NCBI GenBank assembly: GCA_951812305.1 | Contig: CATOSB010000021.1 | Location: 1-43,413, forward strand | DNA from: an uncultured Paracoccaceae bacterium | GTDB lineage: Bacteria > Pseudomonadota > Alphaproteobacteria > Rhodobacterales > Rhodobacteraceae | Direction: 5' to 3' | DNA: 43,413 nucleotides | Part shown: in pieces, positions 24,461-32,914 of the stretch | Layout of the letters: each line of letters starts with the position of its first letter | How positions within the stretch are numbered: the first letter of the stretch is position 1 | Notes under the pieces: model-generated | The model's input: only the letters and a program-made list of their open reading frames with translations | Database searches by the model: none | Told to the model about the DNA's origin: nothing | Position numbers and translations under genes: made by a program

Positions 24461-24569
24461 CTATGCATTCGCCACCGGTTCAGGTCTGTCGCCCATCAGA
24501 TATCTGGGACCCGCCCCTTTTCGTGCAGCGCGGTCTTTTGGATTGAAAAGGTGACAGCGTTCGAGACTA
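24461..24569 (-). pseudogene. soxR: soxR, 3' remnant
   Basis: Read on the minus strand and joined to the 5' part across the IS630, this gives SLERCHLFNPKDRAARKGAG and ends VANA with a TAG at 24461-24463. It supplies the fourth cysteine of the SoxR [2Fe-2S] motif (C-x2-C-x-C-x5-C) and the normal C-terminus. It is cut off from its start by the element. Confidence 0.85.
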
Positions 24570-25739
24570 ATACCAAGGGTTATTCAATCTGACCGACTTT
24601 CGCCCAGTTGCGGCTTGCGATGGATGTGATGGTTTGCGGTCTTGCGATGAGGTTGTTCCAGGCCTCGCACCCCGCGTCGAGAATCGCGTCATATGTGTCG
24701 AACGTCCGGTTTGCGAGCCATGTCTGGCGGAGATATTGCCAAATGTTTTCGGTTGGATTCAGCTCTGGTGATTTGGGCGGCAGAAACATGAGCGACAGGT
24801 TTTGCGGGATTTCCAGAGCGGATGTCGTGTGCCAGCCGGCTTGGTCCATGAGGATGACGGCGTGGGCGCCATCGGAGACAATTTTGCTGATTTCTTCCAG
24901 GTGGCGCTGCATCGCATAGGTGTCGGCTGCTGGCATCATGATCGCCGCGCCGGTGCCGCGTTCGGGGCAGATGGCGCCAAAAAGATACGCATTTTGGTAA
25001 CGCTGATCGGCGGGCTGGCGGGGCCGTGTGCCCTTGCGTGCCCACTGGCGGACGCGGGTGTTCTTCTGACCGAGACGCATCTCGTCCTGGAACCAGATTT
25101 CGACGGGTTTGTCCGGCGGCACCCCCTGAAGCGTCTCCTTCAGATTGTCGCCGAAGTTTTTTTGAAATCCTCAATGACCTGCACGTCCTGCCCCGGGTGC
25201 TGAGGGCGTGCGCTGATGTGGGAAAAGCCCAGATTGTGCAGAATCTGCCCCACATGGCGCTCGTGATAGTCGACGCCAAAACGCGCCTTGATCACATTCT
25301 TCAAATCGACCCGCCGCCAGCGGACGACACCGTCCTTTTCAGGATCAGGACCGGTCTCGACAAGAGCCGCCAGTTCATCCAGTTGCGCATTGTCAAGGCG
25401 GGATCGCGAGCCTCCTCGCTGCCGATCCAGCAGCCCCGCTGGACCATCAGCGTTGAAACGGAGCACCCAGTCCCTGAGCGTTTGCCGGTCCATCCCGCCA
25501 ATGCGGGCCGCAGCCCCACGCGACATGCCATCGGCGATAGCGGCAAGCGACAAAAGCCGTCGGCTCTGCCGGGCATCAGAACTCTCTGCGGCAAGCTTGC
25601 GCAGATCATTGGCGGTAAAATCGGCTCGCATCGGTATCCTGGCTGGCATCGGTGGTCTCCTTTGCCAATCTTGAATCACCTCAGCACCTCAGGCGGTACC
25701 CAAAATCCATAGCTGAGTCATTTTGAAGCACCCTTGGTA
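24570..25739 (-). mobile_element. IS630-family element, type B, copy 1 (in soxR)
   Basis: The 1170-bp element has ends ATACCAAGGGT at the left and ACCCTTGGTA at the right and lies between TA dinucleotides (24568-24569 and 25740-25741). The second copy at 29829-30998 has the same length and looks identical throughout. The transposase is split over two frames. The exact terminal base is uncertain because both copies have an A beside the TA. Confidence 0.9.
24580..25649 (-). CDS. IS630-family transposase, type B, probable -1 frameshift (copy 1)
   Basis: ORF A starts at ATG 25649 with AAGGAG 8 bp upstream. It encodes the helix-turn-helix half (SRRLLSLAAIADGMSRGAAA, TLRDWVLRFNADGPAGL) and ends at 25140. 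ORF B (24580 to about 25122) encodes the DDE half with IWFQDEMRLG, VILMDQAGWHTT and LNPTENIWQYLR. The frames are joined by a -1 slip at seven A residues (T7 on the plus strand, 25157-25163), giving DFKKNFGDNLKETLQG across the junction. Frameshift expression is inferred from family precedent. Confidence 0.88.
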
Positions 25740-25740
25740 T

Positions 25741-26091
25741 AAGACAACCACAGCCGATACATCCATCCAGATTGTCCCGAAGCCGCGTCAAAGTCCCGAT
25801 CCGCGCATCCAGACTTGCCCGAAATTCACCGCCCAGCCGCTGCCAATCTGCTGGCGAAGGGACGCGGCCTTTGGGCAAAGTATCAAGAGCGGCCCGAATA
25901 TCTGCCAACGAAAACCCCAATTGCTGCGCAATCAGAATGAACGAAGCGCGCCTGATTTCCGATTTCGGAAACCGCCGATGCCCGCCGCGATTGCGCGCGG
26001 CGACCAGCAAGCCTTCGGATTCGTAAAAGCGAATTGCAGACACCGCCAGCCCGGTTCGCTCCGCCAGTTTTCCAATGGAATTTTCAACCAT
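25741..26091 (-). pseudogene. soxR: soxR, 5' part, interrupted by IS630-B
   Basis: SoxR is a MerR-family redox sensor whose [2Fe-2S] cluster switches on target promoters after oxidation. The fragment has the MerR helix-turn-helix (IGKLAERTGLAVSAIRFYESEGLL, then NRGGHRRF), the dimerisation helix, and the first three cluster cysteines in CIGCGCL. The IS enters right after CGCL; the present ORF runs on to 25681 with a foreign tail and no fourth cysteine. Precise excision restores about 152 aa, the family length. ATG 26091 is preferred to GTG 26103, but both lack a strong Shine-Dalgarno. IS66 copy 2 lies 40 bp upstream and has probably removed its promoter. Confidence 0.88.
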
Positions 26092-26131
26092 CTGTAAATC
26101 CACAATTTTTTCACCTTGATCTAAAGTTTAC

Positions 26132-27732
26132 GTAACTCCCAAGCACCCCCCACGTTTGAGTGTTATTGTCAGTTTTATGGTGAGTCGAATTTGCCATTTT
26201 GCGCGTGTTTTTTTTCTTTCTTGTCTGAATTCTGTGGCGCCGGGTTGATTTCTCTGAATCAGTGGTGGGATGGATCAGGTTGCCGCCCTTGAACAACTTC
26301 TCGCCACGGCTCTGCGTCGGATCGCTGAGCTTGAAGCTGCGTTGGCGAGCATGGCGGAAGAGATCACGGACCTGCGCCGACAGTTGGCCAAGAACAGCAG
26401 CAATAGCAGCAAGCCCCCTTCAAGTGATGGCCTGAAGAAGCCAGCCCCGCGCAGCCTGCGTGGCAAATCCGGAAAGAAAAGTGGCGGCCAAGTTGGCCAC
26501 CGGGGCGACACCCTGCGCCAGACGTCAACACCCGACTTTGTCGAACGGCATGAGGCGACGCATTGCAGCGCCTGTCAGAGCGCCCTGACGGCGGAGATGG
26601 TGAAAGGGATCGAGAAGCGTCAGGTGTTCGACTTGCCTGCGCCACGCCTGGAGGTCACCGAGCATCAGGCGGCGGTTTATTGTTGCGACCATTGTCGAGC
26701 CACGACGACGGCTGGCTTTCCCGATGGCGTGGCCGCGCATGTGCAATATGGCACGCGCATGCGGGCAGTGGCGGTCTATTGCAATGTTCAGCAGCTGATA
26801 CCCGAGGATCGGGTCTGCCAGCTTATGCGCGACCTGTTTGGGGCCACCAGCTTGTGCGCGGCCAGCGTGACCAACTGGACGCGCGGCGCGGCAAATAAGA
26901 TGGGTGTCGTGGTTGAACACATTCTCGCCCGGCTTGCCGAAGGCGGCGTTCGGCATCTGGACGAGACCGGACTTCGTGTTGCCGGCAAGCTGCACTGGCT
27001 GCACACGATCTGCGATACCGCCTTCACCCATTACCGCATCAGCGCCAAACACGGTGCTGTTCCAACCTTCCTGACCGGCGGGACGATCATTCATGATCAC
27101 TGGAAACCCTACTACGCCCATATGAGCGGAGTGGACGCCCACGCCCTCTGCGGGGCGCATCACTTGCGCGAACTCAAGGCCATCGAAGAGATCGAAAAAG
27201 AGCCTTGGGCGACGGAGATGAGCGCAGTGCTTCATAGCGCCAATCAGCTCAGATGCGCGGCTCAGGATCAAGGCGAGACCGAACTCCCGGAACTGGTTCG
27301 CCAGGGTATAGTCACCAGATACATGGCGATCCTCGCCAAGGGGCTCGCCTTCCACGAACGCCAGCCCCCGCTGGCCAAAAGCCCCGGCACCCGCGGCCGA
27401 AAAGCCAGGCGGCCAGGCCACAACCTGCTCCTCCGCCTGCGTGACTACCGCGATGACGTTTTGCGATTCATCGCCGACTTCGCGGTCCCATTCACAAACA
27501 ATCAGGCCGAACAGGACCTGCGCATGATGAAGCTGCGCATGAAAATCTCGGGCACCTTCCGCACCCTCGAGGGCGCGCGGGTCTTCGCCGACATCAGGTC
27601 CGTCATCTCGACGGCCAGAAAACACCGGTTCAACATCCTGGAAATCCTGACCCTGTCACCACCTCAGATCATCGCACGGCTCTGACGGAACAAAACCCCG
27701 CAACCCTATCGGACAGGGTGCTTGGGAGTTAC
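26132..27732 (+). mobile_element. IS66-family element, copy 2 (inverted, no target duplication)
   Basis: The 1601-bp copy is in the opposite orientation to the others, with intact ends. The flanking octamers AAGTTTAC (26124-26131) and GAAATTAC (27733-27740) do not match, unlike copies 1, 3 and 4. This points to recombination between two IS66 copies, or an adjacent deletion, after insertion. It separates soxR from the VOC gene. Confidence 0.93.
26270..27685 (+). CDS. IS66-family transposase (copy 2)
   Basis: This is a full-length 471-aa transposase identical to copy 1 apart from one residue (KHGAVP in place of KRGAVP, near residue 262). All zinc-finger and DDE motifs described for copy 1 are present. 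Confidence 0.95.
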   Translation: MDQVAALEQLLATALRRIAELEAALASMAEEITDLRRQLAKNSSNSSKPPSSDGLKKPAPRSLRGKSGKKSGGQVGHRGDTLRQTSTPDFVERHEATHCSACQSALTAEMVKGIEKRQVFDLPAPRLEVTEHQAAVYCCDHCRATTTAGFPDGVAAHVQYGTRMRAVAVYCNVQQLIPEDRVCQLMRDLFGATSLCAASVTNWTRGAANKMGVVVEHILARLAEGGVRHLDETGLRVAGKLHWLHTICDTAFTHYRISAKHGAVPTFLTGGTIIHDHWKPYYAHMSGVDAHALCGAHHLRELKAIEEIEKEPWATEMSAVLHSANQLRCAAQDQGETELPELVRQGIVTRYMAILAKGLAFHERQPPLAKSPGTRGRKARRPGHNLLLRLRDYRDDVLRFIADFAVPFTNNQAEQDLRMMKLRMKISGTFRTLEGARVFADIRSVISTARKHRFNILEILTLSPPQIIARL

Positions 27733-27771
27733 GAAATTACAAAGGAACCATCAGAACTTGAGGAGGCCGAT

Positions 27772-28155
27772 ATGGCACAAGCACAATTGGAACATGTCAA
27801 TGTCACCGTCAGCGATCTGGACGCCACCGCGGCATGGATGAACCGCGTTTTCGGCTGGAACATCCGCTGGCATGGAGATGCAATAAGCGGCGGCGCGACC
27901 TATCATGTGGGAACCGTTGACCAGTATGTTGCGATTTATCGCCCGCCCGATGCGCTTAAGGATGCTGACAACACATACACACGCGCGGGCGGTCTGAACC
28001 ACATTGCCGTGGTTGTTGACGATCTGGACGCGATCGAGTCACTGGTTGCGGCAGAGGGGTTCACGCCAAAAAGCCATGCCGACTATGAACCAGGGCGCCG
28101 TTTCTATTTCGATGCCGATGACGGGATCGAGTTTGAAGTGGTGCAGTACGACTAG
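27772..28155 (+). CDS. VOC-superfamily protein (glyoxalase/dioxygenase fold)
   Basis: The 127-aa protein starts at ATG 27772 after GAGGAGG. It has the paired beta-alpha-beta-beta-beta layout of the VOC fold: LEHVNVTVSDLDATAAWMNRVFGW, then LNHIAVVVDDLDAIESLVAAEGF, and ends RRFYFDADDGIEFEVVQYD. The likely metal ligands are the His of EHVNV, the His of NHIAV and the Glu near the end. Substrate unknown: members act as glyoxalases, dioxygenases or antibiotic-binding proteins. It would be divergent from soxR if IS66 copy 2 were absent, which makes SoxR control plausible but unproven. Confidence 0.85.
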   Translation: MAQAQLEHVNVTVSDLDATAAWMNRVFGWNIRWHGDAISGGATYHVGTVDQYVAIYRPPDALKDADNTYTRAGGLNHIAVVVDDLDAIESLVAAEGFTPKSHADYEPGRRFYFDADDGIEFEVVQYD

Positions 28156-28222
28156 GCGCTTTCCGCCTGTTCGCCCAATCAGGCTTGCATTTTCCCCCCT
28201 AGTTAGGTCAGGAATGATCAAC

Positions 28223-28247
28223 CGCCCGGCGGCGTGTTCGCCGGGCG
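28223..28247 (+). terminator. terminator between the VOC gene and greA
   Basis: CGCCCGGCG-GCGTGTT-CGCCGGGCG is a 9-bp stem followed by TATTTGTTGTT. It lies 26 bp before the greA start codon, so it either ends VOC transcription or sits in the greA leader. Confidence 0.65.
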
Positions 28248-28273
28248 TATTTGTTGTTGGAAAGATGCTTGTA

Positions 28274-28744
28274 ATGGACAAGATACCGCTGACCCGCGTT
28301 GGCTATGATGCGCTGAGCGCCGAATTGAAAAACCTTAAATCGGTGGAACGCCCCGCCGTGATCAAGGCGATTGCAGAGGCGCGCGAGCATGGCGATCTGA
28401 GTGAGAATGCCGAATACCACGCGGCGCGTGAAAAGCAGGGCTTTATTGAGGGCCGCGTGAAAGAGCTGGAAGCGATCATTGGTCTGGCGGATGTTTATGA
28501 CCCGGCATCGCTGTCGGGTACTGTAAAATTCGGTGCAACGGTGCAGATCGTCGATGAAGACACCGATGAGGAAAAGACCTATCAGATCGTTGGCGAGCCA
28601 GAGGCCGATATCGAAGCGGCCAAGCTGAACATCAAATCACCGCTGGCCCGCGCGCTGATCGGCAAGGATGTCGGCGACAGCGTCGAAGTCCGTACACCGG
28701 GTGGCGAAAAAAGCTATGAAGTGCTGGCGATTGAATTTGTCTGA
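28274..28744 (+). CDS. greA: transcription elongation factor GreA
   Basis: GreA rescues backtracked RNA polymerase by stimulating transcript cleavage. The 156-aa product has the N-terminal coiled coil (LTRVGYDALSAELKNLKSVERP, then AIAEAREHGDLSENAEYHAA, which holds the acidic tip) and the C-terminal FKBP-like domain (YQIVGEPEADIEAAKLNIKSP, then LARALIGKDVGDSVEVRTPGG). ATG 28274 gives normal length; longer upstream frames overlap the VOC gene and terminator. Confidence 0.96.
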   Translation: MDKIPLTRVGYDALSAELKNLKSVERPAVIKAIAEAREHGDLSENAEYHAAREKQGFIEGRVKELEAIIGLADVYDPASLSGTVKFGATVQIVDEDTDEEKTYQIVGEPEADIEAAKLNIKSPLARALIGKDVGDSVEVRTPGGEKSYEVLAIEFV

Positions 28745-28778
28745 TTGCGGGCGAAACCGGAAAAGGTGAGCCGAAAAA

Positions 28779-29795
28779 ATGCAGGACGAAAACGAACAAA
28801 CGCCAATGGATCTTGGCATTTATCAGCGGTTTGAAAAGCCGTCAAAGGTCACTGTCACCGAAGTGATCGCGATCAGCTTGTCTGCCGTTTGGCTTGTCGC
28901 GGTTGGCGCGTTTTTCTTGTTCGTCGACCGCACTGAAGAGCCGCTCGACAATCTGCGCTTCCTCATGACGATGCTCGCAATTTTCCTGCCGGTCGCAATG
29001 ATCTGGGTTGCTGCAATGGCGGCGCGTTCAAGCCGCATCATGCGTGAGGAATCCTCGCGCCTTCAGGCGGCGATTGACGCGATGCGTCAAAGCTACGTCC
29101 AGAACGCGCAAGTCGCTGGCGGAATGAAACCTTCTGTCGAGCGAAAACTCAACGAAATTGCCATTGCTCAGCGAAAAACCGAAAGCGCAATTGCAACATT
29201 CACGACAACGCGCACGCCCATCGTGGACGCCCCCGCGATCGTTCCCGCGGTTACGGAAGACCGCACAGATGGCGAGGATCAGGGCAAGCTGGCACTTGGC
29301 ACCTCCGCAGAAGAACTCGCGACGCCGATCAACATGCCCGATTTCATCCGCGCCATGCATTTCCCGGAAAACGCCGAGGATAAGGAGGGCTTCAAAGCGC
29401 TACGCCGTGCGCTGGAAGATCGCCGCATTGCGCAATTGATCCAGGCCAGTCAGGACGTTTTGACCATGCTCAGCCATGACGGCATATACATGGATGATCT
29501 GCGACCAGAACGTGCGCGACCAGAAATCTGGCGCAGGTTTGCAAAAGGCGAACGCGGGCGGACCATTGCCGGTCTGGGCGGGGTGCGCGACCGGTCATCT
29601 TTGGCGCTGGCGTCTGGTCGGATGCGGCAGGATGCTGTGTTCCGCGACGCCGTGCACCATTTCCTGCGCCTTTTCGACAAGACCTTCACGAACTTTGAGG
29701 ACGCAGCCACCGACCAGGACATTGTCGCGTTGACCGACACACGCACCGCGCGGGCCTTCATGTTGCTGGGGCGCGTAACCGGGACGTTCACCTAA
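28779..29795 (+). CDS. conserved two-TM hypothetical protein
   Basis: The 338-aa protein has two hydrophobic helices near the N-terminus (ITEVIAISL-like segment observed as VIAISLSAVWLVAVGAFFLF, then FLMTMLAIFLPVAMIWVAAM). A coiled-coil stretch follows (about residues 88-140, REESSRLQAAIDAMRQSY), then a soluble C-terminal domain (LIQASQDVLTMLSHDGIYMDDL, ending TARAFMLLGRVTGTFT). It looks like a protein seen in many Rhodobacterales, but I know no function. It lies 34 bp after greA on the same strand and ends at a terminator. Confidence 0.75.
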   Translation: MQDENEQTPMDLGIYQRFEKPSKVTVTEVIAISLSAVWLVAVGAFFLFVDRTEEPLDNLRFLMTMLAIFLPVAMIWVAAMAARSSRIMREESSRLQAAIDAMRQSYVQNAQVAGGMKPSVERKLNEIAIAQRKTESAIATFTTTRTPIVDAPAIVPAVTEDRTDGEDQGKLALGTSAEELATPINMPDFIRAMHFPENAEDKEGFKALRRALEDRRIAQLIQASQDVLTMLSHDGIYMDDLRPERARPEIWRRFAKGERGRTIAGLGGVRDRSSLALASGRMRQDAVFRDAVHHFLRLFDKTFTNFEDAATDQDIVALTDTRTARAFMLLGRVTGTFT

Positions 29796-29800
29796 AGAAA

Positions 29801-29825
29801 AACGCCCAAGCACTGCCTGGGCGTT
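29801..29825 (+). terminator. terminator between the two-TM gene and mdh
   Basis: AACGCCCA and TGGGCGTT form an 8-bp stem around a 9-nt loop, 5 bp after the stop codon. The sequence following it (CTAACAC once the IS is removed) has been invaded by IS630-B copy 2 only one base past the stem. It probably works for the convergent two-TM and mdh genes. Confidence 0.7.
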
Positions 29826-29828
29826 CTA

Positions 29829-30998
29829 ATACCAAGGGTTATTCAATCTGACCGACTTTCGCCCAGTTGCGGCTTGCGATGGATGTGATGGTTTGCGGTC
29901 TTGCGATGAGGTTGTTCCAGGCCTCGCACCCCGCGTCGAGAATCGCGTCATATGTGTCGAACGTCCGGTTTGCGAGCCATGTCTGGCGGAGATATTGCCA
30001 AATGTTTTCGGTTGGATTCAGCTCTGGTGATTTGGGCGGCAGAAACATGAGCGACAGGTTTTGCGGGATTTCCAGAGCGGATGTCGTGTGCCAGCCGGCT
30101 TGGTCCATGAGGATGACGGCGTGGGCGCCATCGGAGACAATTTTGCTGATTTCTTCCAGGTGGCGCTGCATCGCATAGGTGTCGGCTGCTGGCATCATGA
30201 TCGCCGCGCCGGTGCCGCGTTCGGGGCAGATGGCGCCAAAAAGATACGCATTTTGGTAACGCTGATCGGCGGGCTGGCGGGGCCGTGTGCCCTTGCGTGC
30301 CCACTGGCGGACGCGGGTGTTCTTCTGACCGAGACGCATCTCGTCCTGGAACCAGATTTCGACGGGTTTGTCCGGCGGCACCCCCTGAAGCGTCTCCTTC
30401 AGATTGTCGCCGAAGTTTTTTTGAAATCCTCAATGACCTGCACGTCCTGCCCCGGGTGCTGAGGGCGTGCGCTGATGTGGGAAAAGCCCAGATTGTGCAG
30501 AATCTGCCCCACATGGCGCTCGTGATAGTCGACGCCAAAACGCGCCTTGATCACATTCTTCAAATCGACCCGCCGCCAGCGGACGACACCGTCCTTTTCA
30601 GGATCAGGACCGGTCTCGACAAGAGCCGCCAGTTCATCCAGTTGCGCATTGTCAAGGCGGGATCGCGAGCCTCCTCGCTGCCGATCCAGCAGCCCCGCTG
30701 GACCATCAGCGTTGAAACGGAGCACCCAGTCCCTGAGCGTTTGCCGGTCCATCCCGCCAATGCGGGCCGCAGCCCCACGCGACATGCCATCGGCGATAGC
30801 GGCAAGCGACAAAAGCCGTCGGCTCTGCCGGGCATCAGAACTCTCTGCGGCAAGCTTGCGCAGATCATTGGCGGTAAAATCGGCTCGCATCGGTATCCTG
30901 GCTGGCATCGGTGGTCTCCTTTGCCAATCTTGAATCACCTCAGCACCTCAGGCGGTACCCAAAATCCATAGCTGAGTCATTTTGAAGCACCCTTGGTA
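29829..30998 (-). mobile_element. IS630-family element, type B, copy 2
   Basis: The 1170-bp copy matches copy 1 by inspection and is flanked by TA (29827-29828 and 30999-31000). The target reads TTC-TA-ACAC, at the foot of a terminator hairpin. The insertion does not break a gene and leaves mdh intact with 21 bp to its stop codon. Confidence 0.9.
29839..30908 (-). CDS. IS630-family transposase, type B, probable -1 frameshift (copy 2)
   Basis: This has the same structure as copy 1. ORF A runs from ATG 30908 to 30399, ORF B ends at 29839, and the A7 slippery run is at 30416-30422 (T7 on the plus strand). Both translated halves are identical to copy 1, so either copy could supply transposase. 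Confidence 0.88.
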
Positions 30999-31019
30999 TA
31001 ACACATTCGATCCGGCTGA

Positions 31020-31982
31020 TTAGCCGAGGTTGCCGTCGATCCCTCTACAGACGTCAACGAGACCCTTCACCGCATCAACCGAATTGTCGAACATGACCTG
31101 TTCGTCCTTGTTCAGGTCGATGTCGATGACCTTTTCGATCCCGCCCGCACCAATGACCGTCGGCACGCCGACATAAAGGCCTTTGAGCCCGTAGGCTCCG
31201 TCAACATGTGCCGCACAGGGAAGAACACGTTTCTGATCTTTCAGATAGCTTTCCGCCATCTCAATTGCGCTGGTGGCAGGCGCATAAAACGCGCTGCCGG
31301 TCTTCAGCAGCCCGACGATCTCTGCCCCGCCGTCACGGGTACGTTGTACGATAGCGTCCAGTTTTTCCTGTGTGGTCCATCCCATCGAGACAAGATCGGG
31401 CAGCGGGATGCCGGCAACTGTGGAATAGCGTGCCAGCGGCACCATTGTGTCGCCGTGTCCGCCGAGAACGAACGCTGTGACATCTTTCATCGACACACCG
31501 AATTCCAAGCTTAGAAAGTGGCGGAACCGCGCGCTGTCCAGAACGCCCGCCATGCCGCAGACCTTTTCGACCGGTAGGCCGGAATATTCGCGCAAGGCCC
31601 AGACCATCGCATCAAGCGGGTTGGTGATGCAGATGACAAAGGCGTCGGGCGCGTGATCGCGGATCCCCTCGCCCACCGATTTCATGACCTTGAGGTTGAT
31701 GCCCAGAAGATCGTCGCGGCTCATCCCCGGCTTGCGCGCGACACCGGCGGTCACGATACAGACATCGGCCCCGGCAATATCGGCATAATCCGTGGTGCCG
31801 GAGAGCGCGGCATCGAATTTCTCTGCCGGGCCGGATTCAGCGATGTCCAGCGCCTTGCCCTGCGGAATACCGTCGGCAATGTCGAACAGCACAACGTCCC
31901 CGAGTTCCTTCATTGCCGCAAGATGGGCGAGCGTGCCGCCGATCTGCCCTGCGCCGATCAATGCTATCTTAGGTCTGGCCAT
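31020..31982 (-). CDS. mdh: malate dehydrogenase
   Basis: The enzyme interconverts malate and oxaloacetate with NAD in the TCA cycle. The 320-aa product belongs to the LDH-like MDH group of alphaproteobacteria: NAD motif IALIGAGQIGGTLAHL, the substrate-binding RKPGMSRDDLLGIN loop, ICITNPLDAMVW, and the catalytic His in VLGGHGDTMVPL near residue 177. The start ATG at 31982 is preceded by GGGG. It is intact although flanked by an IS on one side. Confidence 0.97.
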   Translation of the reverse strand: MARPKIALIGAGQIGGTLAHLAAMKELGDVVLFDIADGIPQGKALDIAESGPAEKFDAALSGTTDYADIAGADVCIVTAGVARKPGMSRDDLLGINLKVMKSVGEGIRDHAPDAFVICITNPLDAMVWALREYSGLPVEKVCGMAGVLDSARFRHFLSLEFGVSMKDVTAFVLGGHGDTMVPLARYSTVAGIPLPDLVSMGWTTQEKLDAIVQRTRDGGAEIVGLLKTGSAFYAPATSAIEMAESYLKDQKRVLPCAAHVDGAYGLKGLYVGVPTVIGAGGIEKVIDIDLNKDEQVMFDNSVDAVKGLVDVCRGIDGNLG

Positions 31983-32146
31983 CGAAATGTTCCCCGGTCG
32001 GTTTCATATGCGCCGGGTGCCTAGTCGCATTGCGTGCCATGTGCAAGTGCAGCATAGGGTCGCAAAGGGGCGCATTGCTTGCAATCCGCTGGCCAAACCC
32101 CGCGAAAACCATATGTTTGCGCGAAGGATCACTGTTGAGGGTACTC

Positions 32147-32911
32147 GTGGAGCTCGACTTCTTTTTCTTCGCAATCGCGATCCCGACGGTGATTTATGCT
32201 GGCATCGACAAGGCGGGATTCGGATCATCGGCATCAGTCGCGGCAACGGCGTTTCTGACGCTGATCCTGGATCCGGCGGACGCAATTGCGATCATGCTGC
32301 CTCTGCTTTTGGTGATGGATTTCGTCGCGCTAAAACCCAACTGGCGCAGATGGGACGCCCGCATTTCGCGCATTCTGGTAATAGGCGCACTTATGGGTGG
32401 CCTTTTGGGGGCCGGACTGATTTTTGTGATAAGCGATGGCGTGTTCCGCCTGATCATCGGACTGATCGCACTGGGATTTGTGGCCTTTCAGATCATTCGA
32501 CGCGCCGGACTCCTGCCCACACAAAAACCGTTCTCCGATACGCTTGGTTACCTGTTCGGAACTGGCGCCGGCATCACCAGCTTTGTCGCCCATGCGGGCG
32601 GGCCGGTGGCAACAATCTACCTATTGTCCCAAAACCTGACGAAAGAGGCTTATCAGGCCACAACCATCATCACATTCTGGATCAGCAACCTGTTCAAAGT
32701 TGTTCTCTACGCCGCGCTTGGCCTGTTCAGCTGGCAATCGTCCCTCGCCAGCCTCTACCTACTGCCATTCGCGATTATCGGCACGCTTCTTGGCGTCTAT
32801 GTGAACCGAGTCGTGCCCGAGAAGGTCTATTTCACGCTGATCTACGTGTTTCTGACCATCGCGGGCACGAAACTCATACTCGACGCCTTAAGCAACCTGA
32901 GTTCTGGATAA
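32147..32911 (+). CDS. TauE/SafE (TSUP) family membrane permease
   Basis: From GTG 32147 the product is 254 aa with about eight hydrophobic segments. Family traits are IPTVIYAGIDKAGFGSS near the N-terminus (the first TSUP repeat), FGTGAGITSFVAHAGGPVATIYLLSQ at the start of the second repeat, and LGVYVNRVVPEKVYFTLIY. TSUP proteins move sulfonates, sulfite, thiosulfate or other organic anions. A GAGGG Shine-Dalgarno supports GTG 32147; an in-frame TTG at 32135 with AAGG upstream is an alternative. Divergent from mdh. Confidence 0.85.
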   Translation: MELDFFFFAIAIPTVIYAGIDKAGFGSSASVAATAFLTLILDPADAIAIMLPLLLVMDFVALKPNWRRWDARISRILVIGALMGGLLGAGLIFVISDGVFRLIIGLIALGFVAFQIIRRAGLLPTQKPFSDTLGYLFGTGAGITSFVAHAGGPVATIYLLSQNLTKEAYQATTIITFWISNLFKVVLYAALGLFSWQSSLASLYLLPFAIIGTLLGVYVNRVVPEKVYFTLIYVFLTIAGTKLILDALSNLSSG

Positions 32912-32914
32912 GCG

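Noticed and set aside
28004..28273. Upstream extension of greA
   Set aside because: It overlaps the VOC gene and the terminator; ATG 28274 gives the family length.
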